Source: VAZQ01 sp050179645
GTDB lineage: Bacteria > Pseudomonadota > Alphaproteobacteria > Rhizobiales > Xanthobacteraceae
Reading direction: 5' to 3'
Length of the DNA: 20,351 bases
Assembly: GCA_050179645.1 (NCBI GenBank)
Contig: JBFXEX010000104.1
Coordinates: 1 to 20,351 of the forward strand
Under the pieces are notes generated by a model that had not been told where the DNA came from, ran no database searches, and saw only the letters and a program-made list of their open reading frames with translations. Of the stretch, positions 1 to 8,482 are shown in pieces; position 1 is the stretch's first letter, and each line of letters opens with the position of its first letter. The position numbers and the translations under genes were made by a program.

Positions 1-713
1 TTCTGGGTGGCTTGGTCCAGACGCAGCCTGCCATTGCCGGGATCGGAGTCCTCCTGCGAGGCGGCGTCGAAGGCGTAGCGGATCGAGATGCCGCCATGAT
101 TGCCGTCGGCGCCCTTGGCGGCCGCCATGTCCCAGTCGCTCGGATTCGATTCCGGAGGCTTGTTGATGTTGACGCTGCGCGACACATAGGTCGACCCGAG
201 GCGTTCGACAGCCGAGTTGACCGGATAATTGGTGACTGGATTCCACGCCCCTCCCCATTGAACGCCAACCGGCGTGCTCTGCAGAACCCATGTCCCGCCG
301 GTCTTGAACCACAGCTTCCAGACGCCGGAGTTCGACTTGAGCGCGTACTGACCGTCGACCCCAAGCCCTGGATCGGGAGCAGCTCCCTCCACGAAGAAGA
401 TGACGGTCGGGGCCTCGAGCGCCGCCAGGAGCGCCCGCAGCTTGGCCTGCGTGATGGCGGGCTCGTAGCGCAGCCACGACATCTTGACGATGACGTAGTC
501 GAGATCGGCCCCGGAGGGGCCGGCCCAAGGCGCCTGCAAGGTGATTTCGTCGAGATCATCGTTCACCGAATCGATGATGCCGACGAATCCCCCGGCATAG
601 AGCCAGTCGCCCTCCTCGACGTCCGACCACAGCACTCCTGTTCCGAGCACGACCGCGTTATCGTTCGTCAGAGCGACCGTGCCGGTGCTATAGGTGCCTC
701 CGAGAGACGACAT
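1..713 (-). CDS. Tail fibre / appendage protein, N-terminal part (runs off left edge)
   Basis: An open frame of 237 codons starts at ATG 713 and is still open at base 1, so only the N-terminal part is seen. The start is backed by AAGGGG seven bases upstream; this site contains the TAG stop of the previous gene, so the two are probably translationally coupled. Residues 1-75 are rich in Gly, Val and Thr, with beta-type patterns. Residues 120-150 contain W132, W135 and W142. Residues 153-195 have a W-G-x-x-W ... Y-P-V ... Y-V-S ... P-P ... W pattern, like the small carbohydrate-binding-type modules common in phage fibres. Position after J and composition suggest a receptor-binding fibre or fibre-attached protein at the tail tip. 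Function is inferred; family membership was not tested. Confidence 0.75.
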   Translation of the reverse strand, partial: MSSLGGTYSTGTVALTNDNAVVLGTGVLWSDVEEGDWLYAGGFVGIIDSVNDDLDEITLQAPWAGPSGADLDYVIVKMSWLRYEPAITQAKLRALLAALEAPTVIFFVEGAAPDPGLGVDGQYALKSNSGVWKLWFKTGGTWVLQSTPVGVQWGGAWNPVTNYPVNSAVERLGSTYVSRSVNINKPPESNPSDWDMAAAKGADGNHGGISIRYAFDAASQEDSDPGNGRLRLDQATQ

Positions 714-717
714 AGAG

Positions 718-1023
718 CTACCCCTTAGCGGTTGACCTGACGAAAGATCGCGGTGCGATGCTGCTCGAGAGGTACTCGCGCAGTTTTCCGGGATCTTCTT
801 CGGCACCGTCGTCTGGGGCTCCGACATTGCCGCGACCATTGCGGACTACGACCGATTTTGTCGCGAGTTCCACGCGGACCGTGTTCGGATCAACTGGGCA
901 ATCGTGCTCGATCACGGCGTCCGCCGGGCGCATCGCCTGCTTTGGCAAATCCGCGTCCAGACACTGCCCGGCGCGGTGCACGTATCCGGTCTCGCGATCA
1001 TAAACGACGTAGTATTTGGTCAC
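718..1023 (-). CDS. Small phage protein after J, unknown function
   Basis: This is a 101-residue frame from GTG 1023 to TAG. GTG is chosen because it overlaps the J stop codon (GTGA) and has AGAGG about seven bases upstream. The protein begins MTKYYVVYDRETGYV, has two Cys (21, 42), an acidic stretch around residues 71-77 and a basic C terminus. No domain is recognised. Small genes between J and the fibre genes of lambda-like phages often encode fibre-assembly or tail-tip accessory proteins, but nothing in this sequence proves that. Plus-strand frames over the same bases look like shadows. Confidence 0.65.
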   Translation of the reverse strand: MTKYYVVYDRETGYVHRAGQCLDADLPKQAMRPADAVIEHDCPVDPNTVRVELATKSVVVRNGRGNVGAPDDGAEEDPGKLREYLSSSIAPRSFVRSTAKG

Positions 1024-4000
1024 CGTCTCGCCTCTTGAGCCGTGAGGAGAATATTTTTGTAGTTGATGGGACTTAGTCCGGTGAATCCGGTCCCGGTCTT
1101 GTACCTGAACGCGATCGTGTGGGAGCCGGCCGACAATCCGGACAACAAAACACTGAGCGCCGGGTTGTGATACCAAGCCCACGTGGCACTGAACCCGCTG
1201 CCACCGAAATAGTGCGGAAACAATTCGAGTTCGCGTTGCTTCACGCCGTCCAGCCAAATGCTGAGGGTATGCCCGAGCATGTTGGTATAGACGGTATTGA
1301 TAAAGGCCAGGACGGAGCCGTTCCACGAGTCCGCCTGGCATGACGCATTGACGAGCGTGCCCTGTGTGCCATCGGCGATCGTGATGGATAGCGAAGTCAG
1401 GTCGTGATAGCTGCCGTCGGCGTCAGACGTAACGATATCCGCGTGCGTCGATGTAACGACCGATGTCACCGAATTGGCCGTAAGATGCCCCGTCACGATA
1501 ATGTCGTTGACGATGATATCCCCGGCATCGATCGCCCCCGCGACCAGCTTTTGCACATAGAGATTGCCATTCAGCACGCCCACGACGGTGCCGCTGATGG
1601 TGGTCAGCGAGAACATCGGCACCGGCGTGCCACCATTGAGTGTGCTGTGGCCGATCAGCAGACTGTCAGTCATAAATGCCAGGCTGGCAGAGCTGCCGTC
1701 GTTGTAGAACCGCCAGCCTGAGATATAGCCGTCAACGTCCAGGACAGCCTGGTAGGTCGCGGCGAGCTTGCCGTCGACCGCGACGATCGCGGCCGCATTG
1801 GTGGTCACGGACGAGTCAAGCGTTCCGAGATGGGCATTGACCGTCGTCTGGTAAGACGAAAACGTAGAATCCCCGGCAGCGATCGCGGTGGCATTCGTGG
1901 CGACAGACGCGTCGAGGTCGCCGAGATGCGCATTCACGGTGACCTGATAGGCGGCGAATGCCGCCTCGGTCGCAAGCGCAACTGTGGAGACTTCCTCGAT
2001 GGAGGCCGACAGGTTGTCGCGCGTAAGGGTCAGGAGTCGTCTGTTTTCCTGCTTGTCGAGCCAATTATCCGCATCTTGTTCCGCCGCGACCGAGGCAATC
2101 AGTTGCTGAAACGTCCGAAGCTGGCTTTGTAACGCTGGAATTTGACGAATCAGATAATCCAGCACCGAACTGTTGAAACCAGCCAGGCCTACATCAAGAA
2201 AATCGTCCTTGATGACGATCGTCGGCGGCTCGACATCGACCGCAACCCACGGCCCCTGCCGGCTGCCGATCGCCGCGATGCGCAACCTTGTCGGCGACAG
2301 ATCGACCACGACGCTTAAACGGGTCACCGAGCCGCGATGAACCTGCGTCCAGGAGGCACCCTCGTCCTGCGAGATCTGCGCCAGGTAGAGCGTCGCGCCC
2401 GGAACCGGCGGCCACGACGCCGCCAGCACGGGCTCGGCGACGCCCTGCAGGAAATTGGCCTCAATGCCGGTGACCACCGGCGCGCGATCGTCACGCGGCG
2501 TCGGAACCATCGGCCGGCTCTCTGGCTCGCCGAGATCGCCATCGTCATGGACCGCCGCGCTGTCGATCGCCATGACGAGCGACACCCGCTCGCCGTTCGG
2601 CCGGCCGGACAGCACGATGCCGCGCACCAGCGCAACCCCGAAGGCGAATGAGGGGTCCTCGGCGCCATCGAGGCGATCGAGCGCCTGCGCCAATGTCATG
2701 TTTTGCGCGGTCTCGACGTCCGTTAGATCGGTCGCATCCAGCACCGCAAGGCTGTCGTCGTCGCCCCTGGCGACCCTGACGGGACCGAACTGCGCGCCGG
2801 TTTTGCTGCGGATGGCGATATAGTGCTGCGGCCCAACGGTCCATACCGGCGCAGGATCGAGCGTCAGCGTACGATCGTCGACGGCGGCGACCCGACCGCC
2901 CTGTCCCCAGGTCCTTGGCAGTTCGGTCTGAATGCCGACATGCGACAGCAGCCCCAGCATGCGGCCGTCGTGTTCGGTATCGAGCGTGATGTTGGAACGG
3001 CGCAGCTGGGCCTGGCGCCAGAGAAACGCCACCTCGCGCTGGGCGTGGGCGCGGTTGGTGACGCCGTCGATGCGGCGGCGCGCCGGGTTTACGGCGACGA
3101 ATGTTGGCGGATCATCCGGCGGATACTGGATGGTCGCCGCACCCCAGGTCTCTTCGTCGAGATATTCCAGGACCACGGCATCGGCCTGATCCTCGGTATT
3201 GAAATCGAGCGCGATCTTGACGCTGTCGCGAACGATCTCCCGATCGGTCAGCAGCATCTGCGGCACCGCGCGCCACTCGTCGCGGGCCCCGGTCAGCACA
3301 TCGCCCGACCAGCGATGCTTGCAGCGCGCCGACGCCAGGATGGTGTCGAAGGCCTGCGGCGCCAGCACCTCGCCGGCAAACTCGTAATTGAAGGTATCGC
3401 CGCGGGCGTCGGCCGCCGCCGCTTGATCGATGATCCACGCCAGGTCGATTTTGCTCGTGCTGCGGCCGGCGCCATAGTCCTCGTTTACGGCAGCGTCATA
3501 GAACGCCCAGAACGGATTTTGCGTCGGCTGCTCGACGAAGTCGCCAATGCCGTCATCCCATACCGGCAGGATGCGGGTCCGCTTCACCGCGAAACGCAGG
3601 CCGCCCAGCGCCGAAAGCTGGCTGTTCGCCCGCACCCTTATGGCGATCGTGGTGACGCCGTGGAACGTCGACGAGCCCTGCAGGAAGCCGCGCAGACCCG
3701 CCCAGATCGCGGTATCGAAACCGTTGCCGTTGAATGCCTCGAGATGCGGCGCGTTGAGACGGCGCATCCTGACCTGGTAGCGGCCCGGCGTAACCGTGGT
3801 CTTGATCGTAACCCGCTGCGGCGTGCGCGTCGCATAGGTGATGTCCTGCCGCCAGAGCGTGGCATAATCGGCGAGCGGCGCGCCGGCATCGTTGACCGGC
3901 CGGTATTCGGCGATCAGCGGTACCGACCAGGCGTGCACGCCGTTGGTATCCTGCCAATAGACGCCCTCCGGAAAGGCGAGATCGCAGGCAATCGCGTCGG

Positions 4001-4664
4001 CCAGCGTGCCGCTCGCATTAAAGATGAAGCCGCCGATCCAGCCGTCATTGGGCGCGGTCGCCGGATCGCCGAACTCCTGGCCGGACGCCTCGACCGCCTG
4101 CACGACGTTGGTCGGGAACAGCGTGACGGCCTCGCCCGGACCGCAGAGCTGCACCTGCGCGTCGGAGAAGTCCTCGCTCAGACCGCCGGTCTCGTCCCAG
4201 AAGGGCGTATCGTCGTCAAAGATGCTGATGTCGGTATATTTGCCTAGCCCCACCAGCAGCAGGACATTGAGGTACTGATCGTTGCCGGTCTTGTCTTGAT
4301 TGGCATCGACCGCCTTGGCGTTGCCCGCCGCAATCGGCGGCGCCCCGAATTCGCTCCACGGCTGCGCCGCCAGATCCGGGAAGGTCTTGATCGTCCCATA
4401 GCTCAACTTGATCGGCTGCATCAGCCGCACGACGTTGCCGCACGCGCTCGCGGAATAGATCTGATCGACCGGCGCCTCGGTCTGCGTCGCGGGCTTGCTG
4501 GCGATCAGCGTGTTGACCAGGAGCGAGCCGCCAAGGACGACGCCGGCGCCGATCAGGGAGGCGATCGTCGTGCCGGCACCGCCAAGCGCCAGGCCAAACA
4601 GCGAGCCGCCGACCGCGGCACCGATGCCCAGCGCCAGCAGGCTCAACCCGATGACGGCCGCCAA
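1020..4664 (-). CDS. Tail tip / host specificity protein (lambda gpJ-like)
   Basis: A protein of about 1214 residues is read from TTG 4664. It forms the distal tail tip and would contact the host receptor. Residues 1-55 are strongly hydrophobic and Gly-rich, like the gpI/gpJ junction of related phages. The middle resembles the large phage-tail tip domains, followed by a fibronectin-III-like stretch around residues 715-820 (roughly bases 2205-2520). A helical segment comes next, then two exact-length 32-residue repeats, then a DUF1983-like stalk (GAIDAGDIIVNDIIVTG) and a C-terminal beta-rich domain of about 140 residues that is the likely receptor-binding head. The start is doubtful: no ATG or good ribosome site precedes residue 1, and the frame is open back to an amber codon at 4722-4724. 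The true protein may be a fusion with the I-like piece (see 4722-4949). Confidence 0.85.
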   Translation of the reverse strand: MAAVIGLSLLALGIGAAVGGSLFGLALGGAGTTIASLIGAGVVLGGSLLVNTLIASKPATQTEAPVDQIYSASACGNVVRLMQPIKLSYGTIKTFPDLAAQPWSEFGAPPIAAGNAKAVDANQDKTGNDQYLNVLLLVGLGKYTDISIFDDDTPFWDETGGLSEDFSDAQVQLCGPGEAVTLFPTNVVQAVEASGQEFGDPATAPNDGWIGGFIFNASGTLADAIACDLAFPEGVYWQDTNGVHAWSVPLIAEYRPVNDAGAPLADYATLWRQDITYATRTPQRVTIKTTVTPGRYQVRMRRLNAPHLEAFNGNGFDTAIWAGLRGFLQGSSTFHGVTTIAIRVRANSQLSALGGLRFAVKRTRILPVWDDGIGDFVEQPTQNPFWAFYDAAVNEDYGAGRSTSKIDLAWIIDQAAAADARGDTFNYEFAGEVLAPQAFDTILASARCKHRWSGDVLTGARDEWRAVPQMLLTDREIVRDSVKIALDFNTEDQADAVVLEYLDEETWGAATIQYPPDDPPTFVAVNPARRRIDGVTNRAHAQREVAFLWRQAQLRRSNITLDTEHDGRMLGLLSHVGIQTELPRTWGQGGRVAAVDDRTLTLDPAPVWTVGPQHYIAIRSKTGAQFGPVRVARGDDDSLAVLDATDLTDVETAQNMTLAQALDRLDGAEDPSFAFGVALVRGIVLSGRPNGERVSLVMAIDSAAVHDDGDLGEPESRPMVPTPRDDRAPVVTGIEANFLQGVAEPVLAASWPPVPGATLYLAQISQDEGASWTQVHRGSVTRLSVVVDLSPTRLRIAAIGSRQGPWVAVDVEPPTIVIKDDFLDVGLAGFNSSVLDYLIRQIPALQSQLRTFQQLIASVAAEQDADNWLDKQENRRLLTLTRDNLSASIEEVSTVALATEAAFAAYQVTVNAHLGDLDASVATNATAIAAGDSTFSSYQTTVNAHLGTLDSSVTTNAAAIVAVDGKLAATYQAVLDVDGYISGWRFYNDGSSASLAFMTDSLLIGHSTLNGGTPVPMFSLTTISGTVVGVLNGNLYVQKLVAGAIDAGDIIVNDIIVTGHLTANSVTSVVTSTHADIVTSDADGSYHDLTSLSITIADGTQGTLVNASCQADSWNGSVLAFINTVYTNMLGHTLSIWLDGVKQRELELFPHYFGGSGFSATWAWYHNPALSVLLSGLSAGSHTIAFRYKTGTGFTGLSPINYKNILLTAQEARR
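1767..1958 (-). repeat. Two tandem 96-bp repeats in the gpJ stalk
   Basis: Two adjacent 96-bp units (1958 to 1863 and 1862 to 1767 on the minus strand) each encode 32 residues with the pattern F-x-x-YQ-x-TVNAHLG-x-LD-x-SV-x-TNA-x-AI. A degenerate third unit starts (L-A-A-T-Y-Q). Heptad-like spacing suggests a trimeric coiled-coil stalk ahead of the receptor-binding C terminus. DNA identity between units is high but not complete, so the duplication is old enough to have drifted or has been selected. Confidence 0.8.
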
Positions 4665-4721
4665 CCCCAGTTTCGATCGCCCCGAGGCGCTGTTTAAGAC
4701 CTCGCCAGGCCGCGACAGGAA

Positions 4722-4949
4722 CTAGATTTGATTGTTCGGCGCGATGCGGAGCCGCCGCCATTGCCGGCGCAGCACGGGGCGCCCATTGACGACCAGGATG
4801 GTCGGCAGACGAAATTGCCAGCCATGGCGCCGGTCGCGCCGCGCCCATTGGGTCCGGCGCAAAAACGCCCCAACGGTTTCGCCCGACCTGGCATCCGCCC
4901 GCGCCATCTCGTGACCGGGCAGCAGACGGTGCACCACACAGACGTTCAC
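4722..4949 (-). CDS. gpI-like tail assembly piece / possible N-terminus of gpJ cut by amber codon
   Basis: A 75-residue frame runs from GTG 4949, which overlaps the stop of the K-like gene (GTGA), to TAG at 4722-4724. It begins MNVCVVHRLLPGHE and contains LPTILVVNGRPVLRRQW near residues 48-64. That motif is a ubiquitin-like 'VNG.PV.R..W' segment typical of the N-terminal part of tail assembly / tip proteins in alphaproteobacterial phages. It ends R-I-A-P-N-N-Q-I. The same frame continues past TAG as F-L-S-R-P-G-E and then enters the hydrophobic start of J without another stop. Either the small protein is a separate I-like product, or it is the N-terminus of an I-J fusion broken by a nonsense change (or read through). 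Confidence 0.6.
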   Translation of the reverse strand: MNVCVVHRLLPGHEMARADARSGETVGAFLRRTQWARRDRRHGWQFRLPTILVVNGRPVLRRQWRRLRIAPNNQI

Positions 4950-5365
4950 GCCTTTGGTTCGTAGAACCGCAGCCGGGTGAACCCCCTGGCCTTGAGCGTG
5001 ACGACGTCTTCGAGTTTGACCGCCTGATGATCGGCGTGGAGCACGGCGCGTTCGGCCTTCAGCCAGACGCCGACGTGATGCGGCCGTCCCGCCCCCGACA
5101 TCAGTACCAGCGAGCCGTCCATTGCGTCGGCCAGCCCATGCCGAGCCGGCGGCCGTAAGGCCCAGCGCTGATGCTCCGGATGACAGGCGAAGGCGTGCTT
5201 GACCCATCCGACGTCAAGCTCTTGGCTGACGGCTACCGCCGGCAGCACGCGGCCAAACAACGCCTGCTCGGCCGCGGCCGCGAACGCCCAGCAACGCCCG
5301 GCCGGCCGCATGGCGACGTCGGGTGGCTGCGCCATCAGCGCCGCAATGCGCCGGGCTCGCTCCAT
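4946..5365 (-). CDS. NlpC/P60-like tail-tip hydrolase (lambda gpK position)
   Basis: This 139-residue protein probably cuts host peptidoglycan or processes the tail tip. Visible family features are a Cys25 in GRCWAFAAAAE (nucleophile position), the GSLVLMSG turn at residues 84-91 ahead of HHVGVWL (His97 as catalytic base) and His110 in VLHAD as third polar residue. Together these give the Cys-His-His layout of NlpC/P60 enzymes. Lambda gpK also has such a domain and lies between L and I, as here. The start ATG 5365 is supported by GGGGAGG about seven bases upstream. It lacks the N-terminal metalloprotease (Mov34-type) domain that lambda gpK carries, so it is shorter. Confidence 0.8.
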   Translation of the reverse strand: MERARRIAALMAQPPDVAMRPAGRCWAFAAAAEQALFGRVLPAVAVSQELDVGWVKHAFACHPEHQRWALRPPARHGLADAMDGSLVLMSGAGRPHHVGVWLKAERAVLHADHQAVKLEDVVTLKARGFTRLRFYEPKA

Positions 5366-5389
5366 CGCTTGATCCTCCCCAAGATGATC

Positions 5390-5911
5390 TCATGTCTGCA
5401 AACCCGGAAAATCTTCGACTGTAATGCGCCGGTTCGGAAAACGCCGGTTGGCGAGATTGTCGAGCCGCGCCAGACCGGACACCGACTGCCCGACGATCTC
5501 GACGCTGCGCATCAGATACTCGACCGGCCCATAGCTCGGCTCGGACGTGTCGTCGGAGCGATAGCGGCGCAGAATCAGCCGGAGGTCGGCCTTGATGGCG
5601 AGCGCCGACATCAACGACGGAATGAGATAGCGGGCGACATTGTCGATCGTCACACGGCTTTCCGGCACCTGGCCCTCGGCAAATTCTGGCCATTCCGACA
5701 CGAAATCGACGGCCTTGAAGGTGACGGTCTCGCCGGCGTTATAGGGCGCGTCGTCCTCAAGCGTGAAGTCCGCATCCTCCGCCACGCCAGCGACGATGCG
5801 CAGCGGACCGACAAAGCTCGAATGCACGATTTCGAGCGTATCGTAGGACTTGACCGAGGGCGACACGCTCGCCTCCGCCTCCGCCCAGGCTTCGGACCAG
5901 GGATGGGGCAT
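5390..5911 (-). CDS. Minor tail protein, DUF1833-like (lambda gpL position)
   Basis: A 173-residue protein from ATG 5911, six bases after the preceding gene's stop. It has the layout of DUF1833 proteins: an LEIVHSSFVGPLRIV opening near residues 26-40, a central FTLEDDAPYNAGETVTFKAV stretch (48-67), then VTIDNVARYLIP (86-97) and a C-terminal strand-rich part. These proteins sit between the tape measure and the NlpC protein in many phages and build the tail tip ring. Lambda gpL, at the same place, binds an iron-sulfur cluster, but this protein has no Cys at all, so that property is not shared. Confidence 0.75.
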   Translation of the reverse strand: MPHPWSEAWAEAEASVSPSVKSYDTLEIVHSSFVGPLRIVAGVAEDADFTLEDDAPYNAGETVTFKAVDFVSEWPEFAEGQVPESRVTIDNVARYLIPSLMSALAIKADLRLILRRYRSDDTSEPSYGPVEYLMRSVEIVGQSVSGLARLDNLANRRFPNRRITVEDFPGLQT

Positions 5912-5917
5912 GCGCCG

Positions 5918-6283
5918 TCACACCCCATAAACCAGAAGCTTCATGGCGACCGCAACGCGCAGGCCGCCCTCGCCGGGTACCGGATCCTCGGCAAACTGCA
6001 CGGTCTTCTCCGCATAGGCCGAACCGAGAAACACGTTCCAGGTGAACCGGCCGGTGCCATTCACGAGGTCGTGGCGCACGAACGCATCGAACGCGTCGTA
6101 TTGCGCCGCCGACATGCGGATCGTCTGGCTGATGGTCGCGACATTGTCGCCGGCACGCGAACGCGCCCTGGTATTGCCGCCATTCATCTGCGTGCGCAGC
6201 GGCGCCAGCCAAGGCTGCGACATCTGCCATTCCCCGCGCCGCGGCCGGTACGGCACAGTATCGGGCATTTCCGGCAATGACAT
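5918..6283 (-). CDS. Minor tail protein (lambda gpM position)
   Basis: A 121-residue frame from ATG 6283, with its stop just before the L-like gene. Residues 27-60 (P-L-R-T-Q-M-N-G-G-N-T-R ... I-S-Q-T-I-R-M-S) and F-x-x-F-V-R-H-D-L-V-N-G-T-G-x-F-T-W (65-82) look like a compact beta-rich tail-tip protein. It has the size and position of lambda gpM (109 residues), which starts the baseplate-like tip after the tape measure. Only the position supports the assignment; I do not recognise a named domain. Confidence 0.65.
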   Translation of the reverse strand: MSLPEMPDTVPYRPRRGEWQMSQPWLAPLRTQMNGGNTRARSRAGDNVATISQTIRMSAAQYDAFDAFVRHDLVNGTGRFTWNVFLGSAYAEKTVQFAEDPVPGEGGLRVAVAMKLLVYGV

Positions 6284-6299
6284 TCAGGTCGATCCCACG

Positions 6300-8477
6300 T
6301 CAGCCGCGTCTGGTCGAATCGATGCCCATCGAACGCAGGATCCGGTTCAGTCCCCCGTTGGCATCGCCCATGTCGCCCGACACGACATCCAAAATCATGC
6401 GCTTGAACGTGACATCGAGGCGCACGCCGCCCTGCGGGTCCCGCGTCTTCGAGACGTTGTCGACCTGCGTCCCGGCCGGCGCGTTGATCAGGTTCACGGT
6501 GACATTCCCGGTCGCGGGCGCGCTTGCCCCGCCGAACGCGTTGATACCCAGGACGCCGCCTGGCCCGCGGCTCAACGGCACGATGGCTTCGGGGCCGGCC
6601 TCGCCTGCCAATCCGATGCCGCGGGCAAATGGAAAGAACACGGGCCGATCGATCACGCCGCCGCGGGCAAAGCCCATCACGCCGTGCTGGTCGAAGACAT
6701 TGCCGCGTGCGCTGGCGATTGGACCGCCGAAGAGCGATCCAACGGCGGACTGAGCAACGCCGGTCAGCGGCCCGACCACATTCTTGAGCAGCAGCGCCTG
6801 CAATACGGTCTCGGCGATCTTGGTAGCAAGATTGGCGAAGCCTTGACCTAGCGTCTGCGTGCCCTTGGCCATGGCGATGAGGTCGGAGGTCGATGACTGC
6901 AGCGCCGATGCCAGACCCTGGTCGAGGTTCTGGGTCAGCTTGTCGGCGTCGACCGCAAGCTTGGTCAGGGCGGGTGTCTCAGAGCCGCGGACCTTGATCG
7001 CATCCGCGGTCTCCTGCGCCTCGCGGTGGACGATGCGCTCCGCGGTCGCGCGGGCTTCGGCGCTTTTCACCCCTGCCTTCGCCAAATCGTCGTAGGTCTG
7101 TGCCAGGCGCACATTGGTGATCTCTTCAACGCCGGCGACGCCAAGACGCTCGCGGATGGCAAGCAGCGCCTGATTGTGAGCGAGCGCCGCAGCGCTCGTG
7201 GCCCGGGCGACTTGCTCGGTGCCGATACCTCCGCGCTCCTGCGCGGCGGCGATCTCCAACAGCCTCACCTTGTATTGCTCGGCCGGCGTCACGGCCGCGC
7301 CGAGCAGAGAAATCCACCTCTGCATCAATGCCAGGTCGACCGACGCCGGGACCGGCGCGGCGATGTCGGGACGTGGCTGCGGCAGCGGCGTCGGTTCGCT
7401 TGACGGCACGCGGCTGAGACCGGCGTGGCGCAATGCGTCTTCAGTCAACCCGCTATCGTTTTCGGTGCCCGCAACAAATGGCCGATCCACGCCACGAAAG
7501 CGGCGGCCGAACGCCGTCGCCTGCGGCGCATTCGGCAGCGAATCCCTGAATGTCGCTGCCCTTTCGATCGCCCGCGCAATTCGCTCCCAGAATTCCGCCG
7601 AGCGCTTCTGCGTCTCCAGGATATCGACCGCAAAGGCGCGACCCCAGATATTGTCGGTCCGCTTCTTGATCTCCTCGATCTCAAGCTTCAATTGCGCAGC
7701 GCGGCGAACCAGGTGCTCGTCGATCGATTTTCCGGTCGTGATGGCGTCCTGCTCGACCCCCTTCAAGCCGCCGGCGCCGCCCAGCTGCTCGAGCAACTGA
7801 CCCGCATCCAGATTACGCTTGCCGCTGATGGCGGCGACGAACTCGTTCCGCTTAAACTGATCGTCAAGGCTACGGAACGCCCGCGACACGATGTCGATCG
7901 CCTCGGCGGTATCGTTGGCCGAAGCGACCTCGCGCACCAGTCCGGAATCGATCTTCAACAGCGCATCGAACAGCGGACCGGCGCCCTTCGAGCGGAGGTC
8001 CTGGATGCTGACGGTCAGCCGGTTGACGAACTGCGCGGACTGGTCGGAATCAAGCCCGACCTTAGCGTTCTGCTGCGACAACAGCTTGAACTGGGTGATG
8101 GTGAGGCCGGCGGTTTCGGCGGCCTCCTTCAGCGCATGCGATTTCTCGGCAAACTCGACCGCCTTTTCGGAGGCGGCGGAGAACGCCGCGACCACCCCGC
8201 CGAGCGCCGTCGCAGCGACGAAGCCGGCCGGACCGAGCTGGATAAAGCCCTGGCCGACACCGCCAAGTGGCGCGATCAGCCCCATCGCCTGGCCGCGCAG
8301 ATCCCCCATAATCGAGTCGAGAAACTTCAGGCTCGCACTGGGCTGCTGACCCGCCGCATCGATCTTCTTCAGTGCGGCTTGGCCGTCGGCGCCGAGCTGC
8401 TCAAGCGCCTTTCGGACCACTTCCTGGTCCTGCACGGAGAAGCGAACCGTGACGTTGCCGGCATTGGTGCTGGGCAT
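6300..8477 (-). CDS. Tail tape measure protein (lambda gpH)
   Basis: This protein of about 725 residues sets tail length and is packed inside the tail tube. It is the longest gene before J and directly follows the G/G-T chaperone genes that fold it. The N-terminus (MPSTNAGNVTVRFSVQDQE) and the long Ala/Leu/Glu-rich helical body fit the family. There is a hydrophobic Gly-rich stretch near residues 65-100. The C-terminus has the family's signature GGVIDRPVFFPFARG ... GLAGEAGPEAIVPLSRG followed by a short conserved tail. ATG 8477 is preferred to GTG 8519 because the latter would overlap the T frame and adds residues unlike the family. It is somewhat short compared with lambda gpH (853), implying a shorter tail. 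Confidence 0.92.
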   Translation of the reverse strand: MPSTNAGNVTVRFSVQDQEVVRKALEQLGADGQAALKKIDAAGQQPSASLKFLDSIMGDLRGQAMGLIAPLGGVGQGFIQLGPAGFVAATALGGVVAAFSAASEKAVEFAEKSHALKEAAETAGLTITQFKLLSQQNAKVGLDSDQSAQFVNRLTVSIQDLRSKGAGPLFDALLKIDSGLVREVASANDTAEAIDIVSRAFRSLDDQFKRNEFVAAISGKRNLDAGQLLEQLGGAGGLKGVEQDAITTGKSIDEHLVRRAAQLKLEIEEIKKRTDNIWGRAFAVDILETQKRSAEFWERIARAIERAATFRDSLPNAPQATAFGRRFRGVDRPFVAGTENDSGLTEDALRHAGLSRVPSSEPTPLPQPRPDIAAPVPASVDLALMQRWISLLGAAVTPAEQYKVRLLEIAAAQERGGIGTEQVARATSAAALAHNQALLAIRERLGVAGVEEITNVRLAQTYDDLAKAGVKSAEARATAERIVHREAQETADAIKVRGSETPALTKLAVDADKLTQNLDQGLASALQSSTSDLIAMAKGTQTLGQGFANLATKIAETVLQALLLKNVVGPLTGVAQSAVGSLFGGPIASARGNVFDQHGVMGFARGGVIDRPVFFPFARGIGLAGEAGPEAIVPLSRGPGGVLGINAFGGASAPATGNVTVNLINAPAGTQVDNVSKTRDPQGGVRLDVTFKRMILDVVSGDMGDANGGLNRILRSMGIDSTRRG

Positions 8478-8482
8478 GGCGC

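Noticed and set aside
2823..4247. Long open plus-strand frame of 474 codons opposite gpJ
   Set aside because: Arg/Gly/Ala-rich shadow of a high-GC gene; the minus strand encodes a clear tip protein over the same bases.
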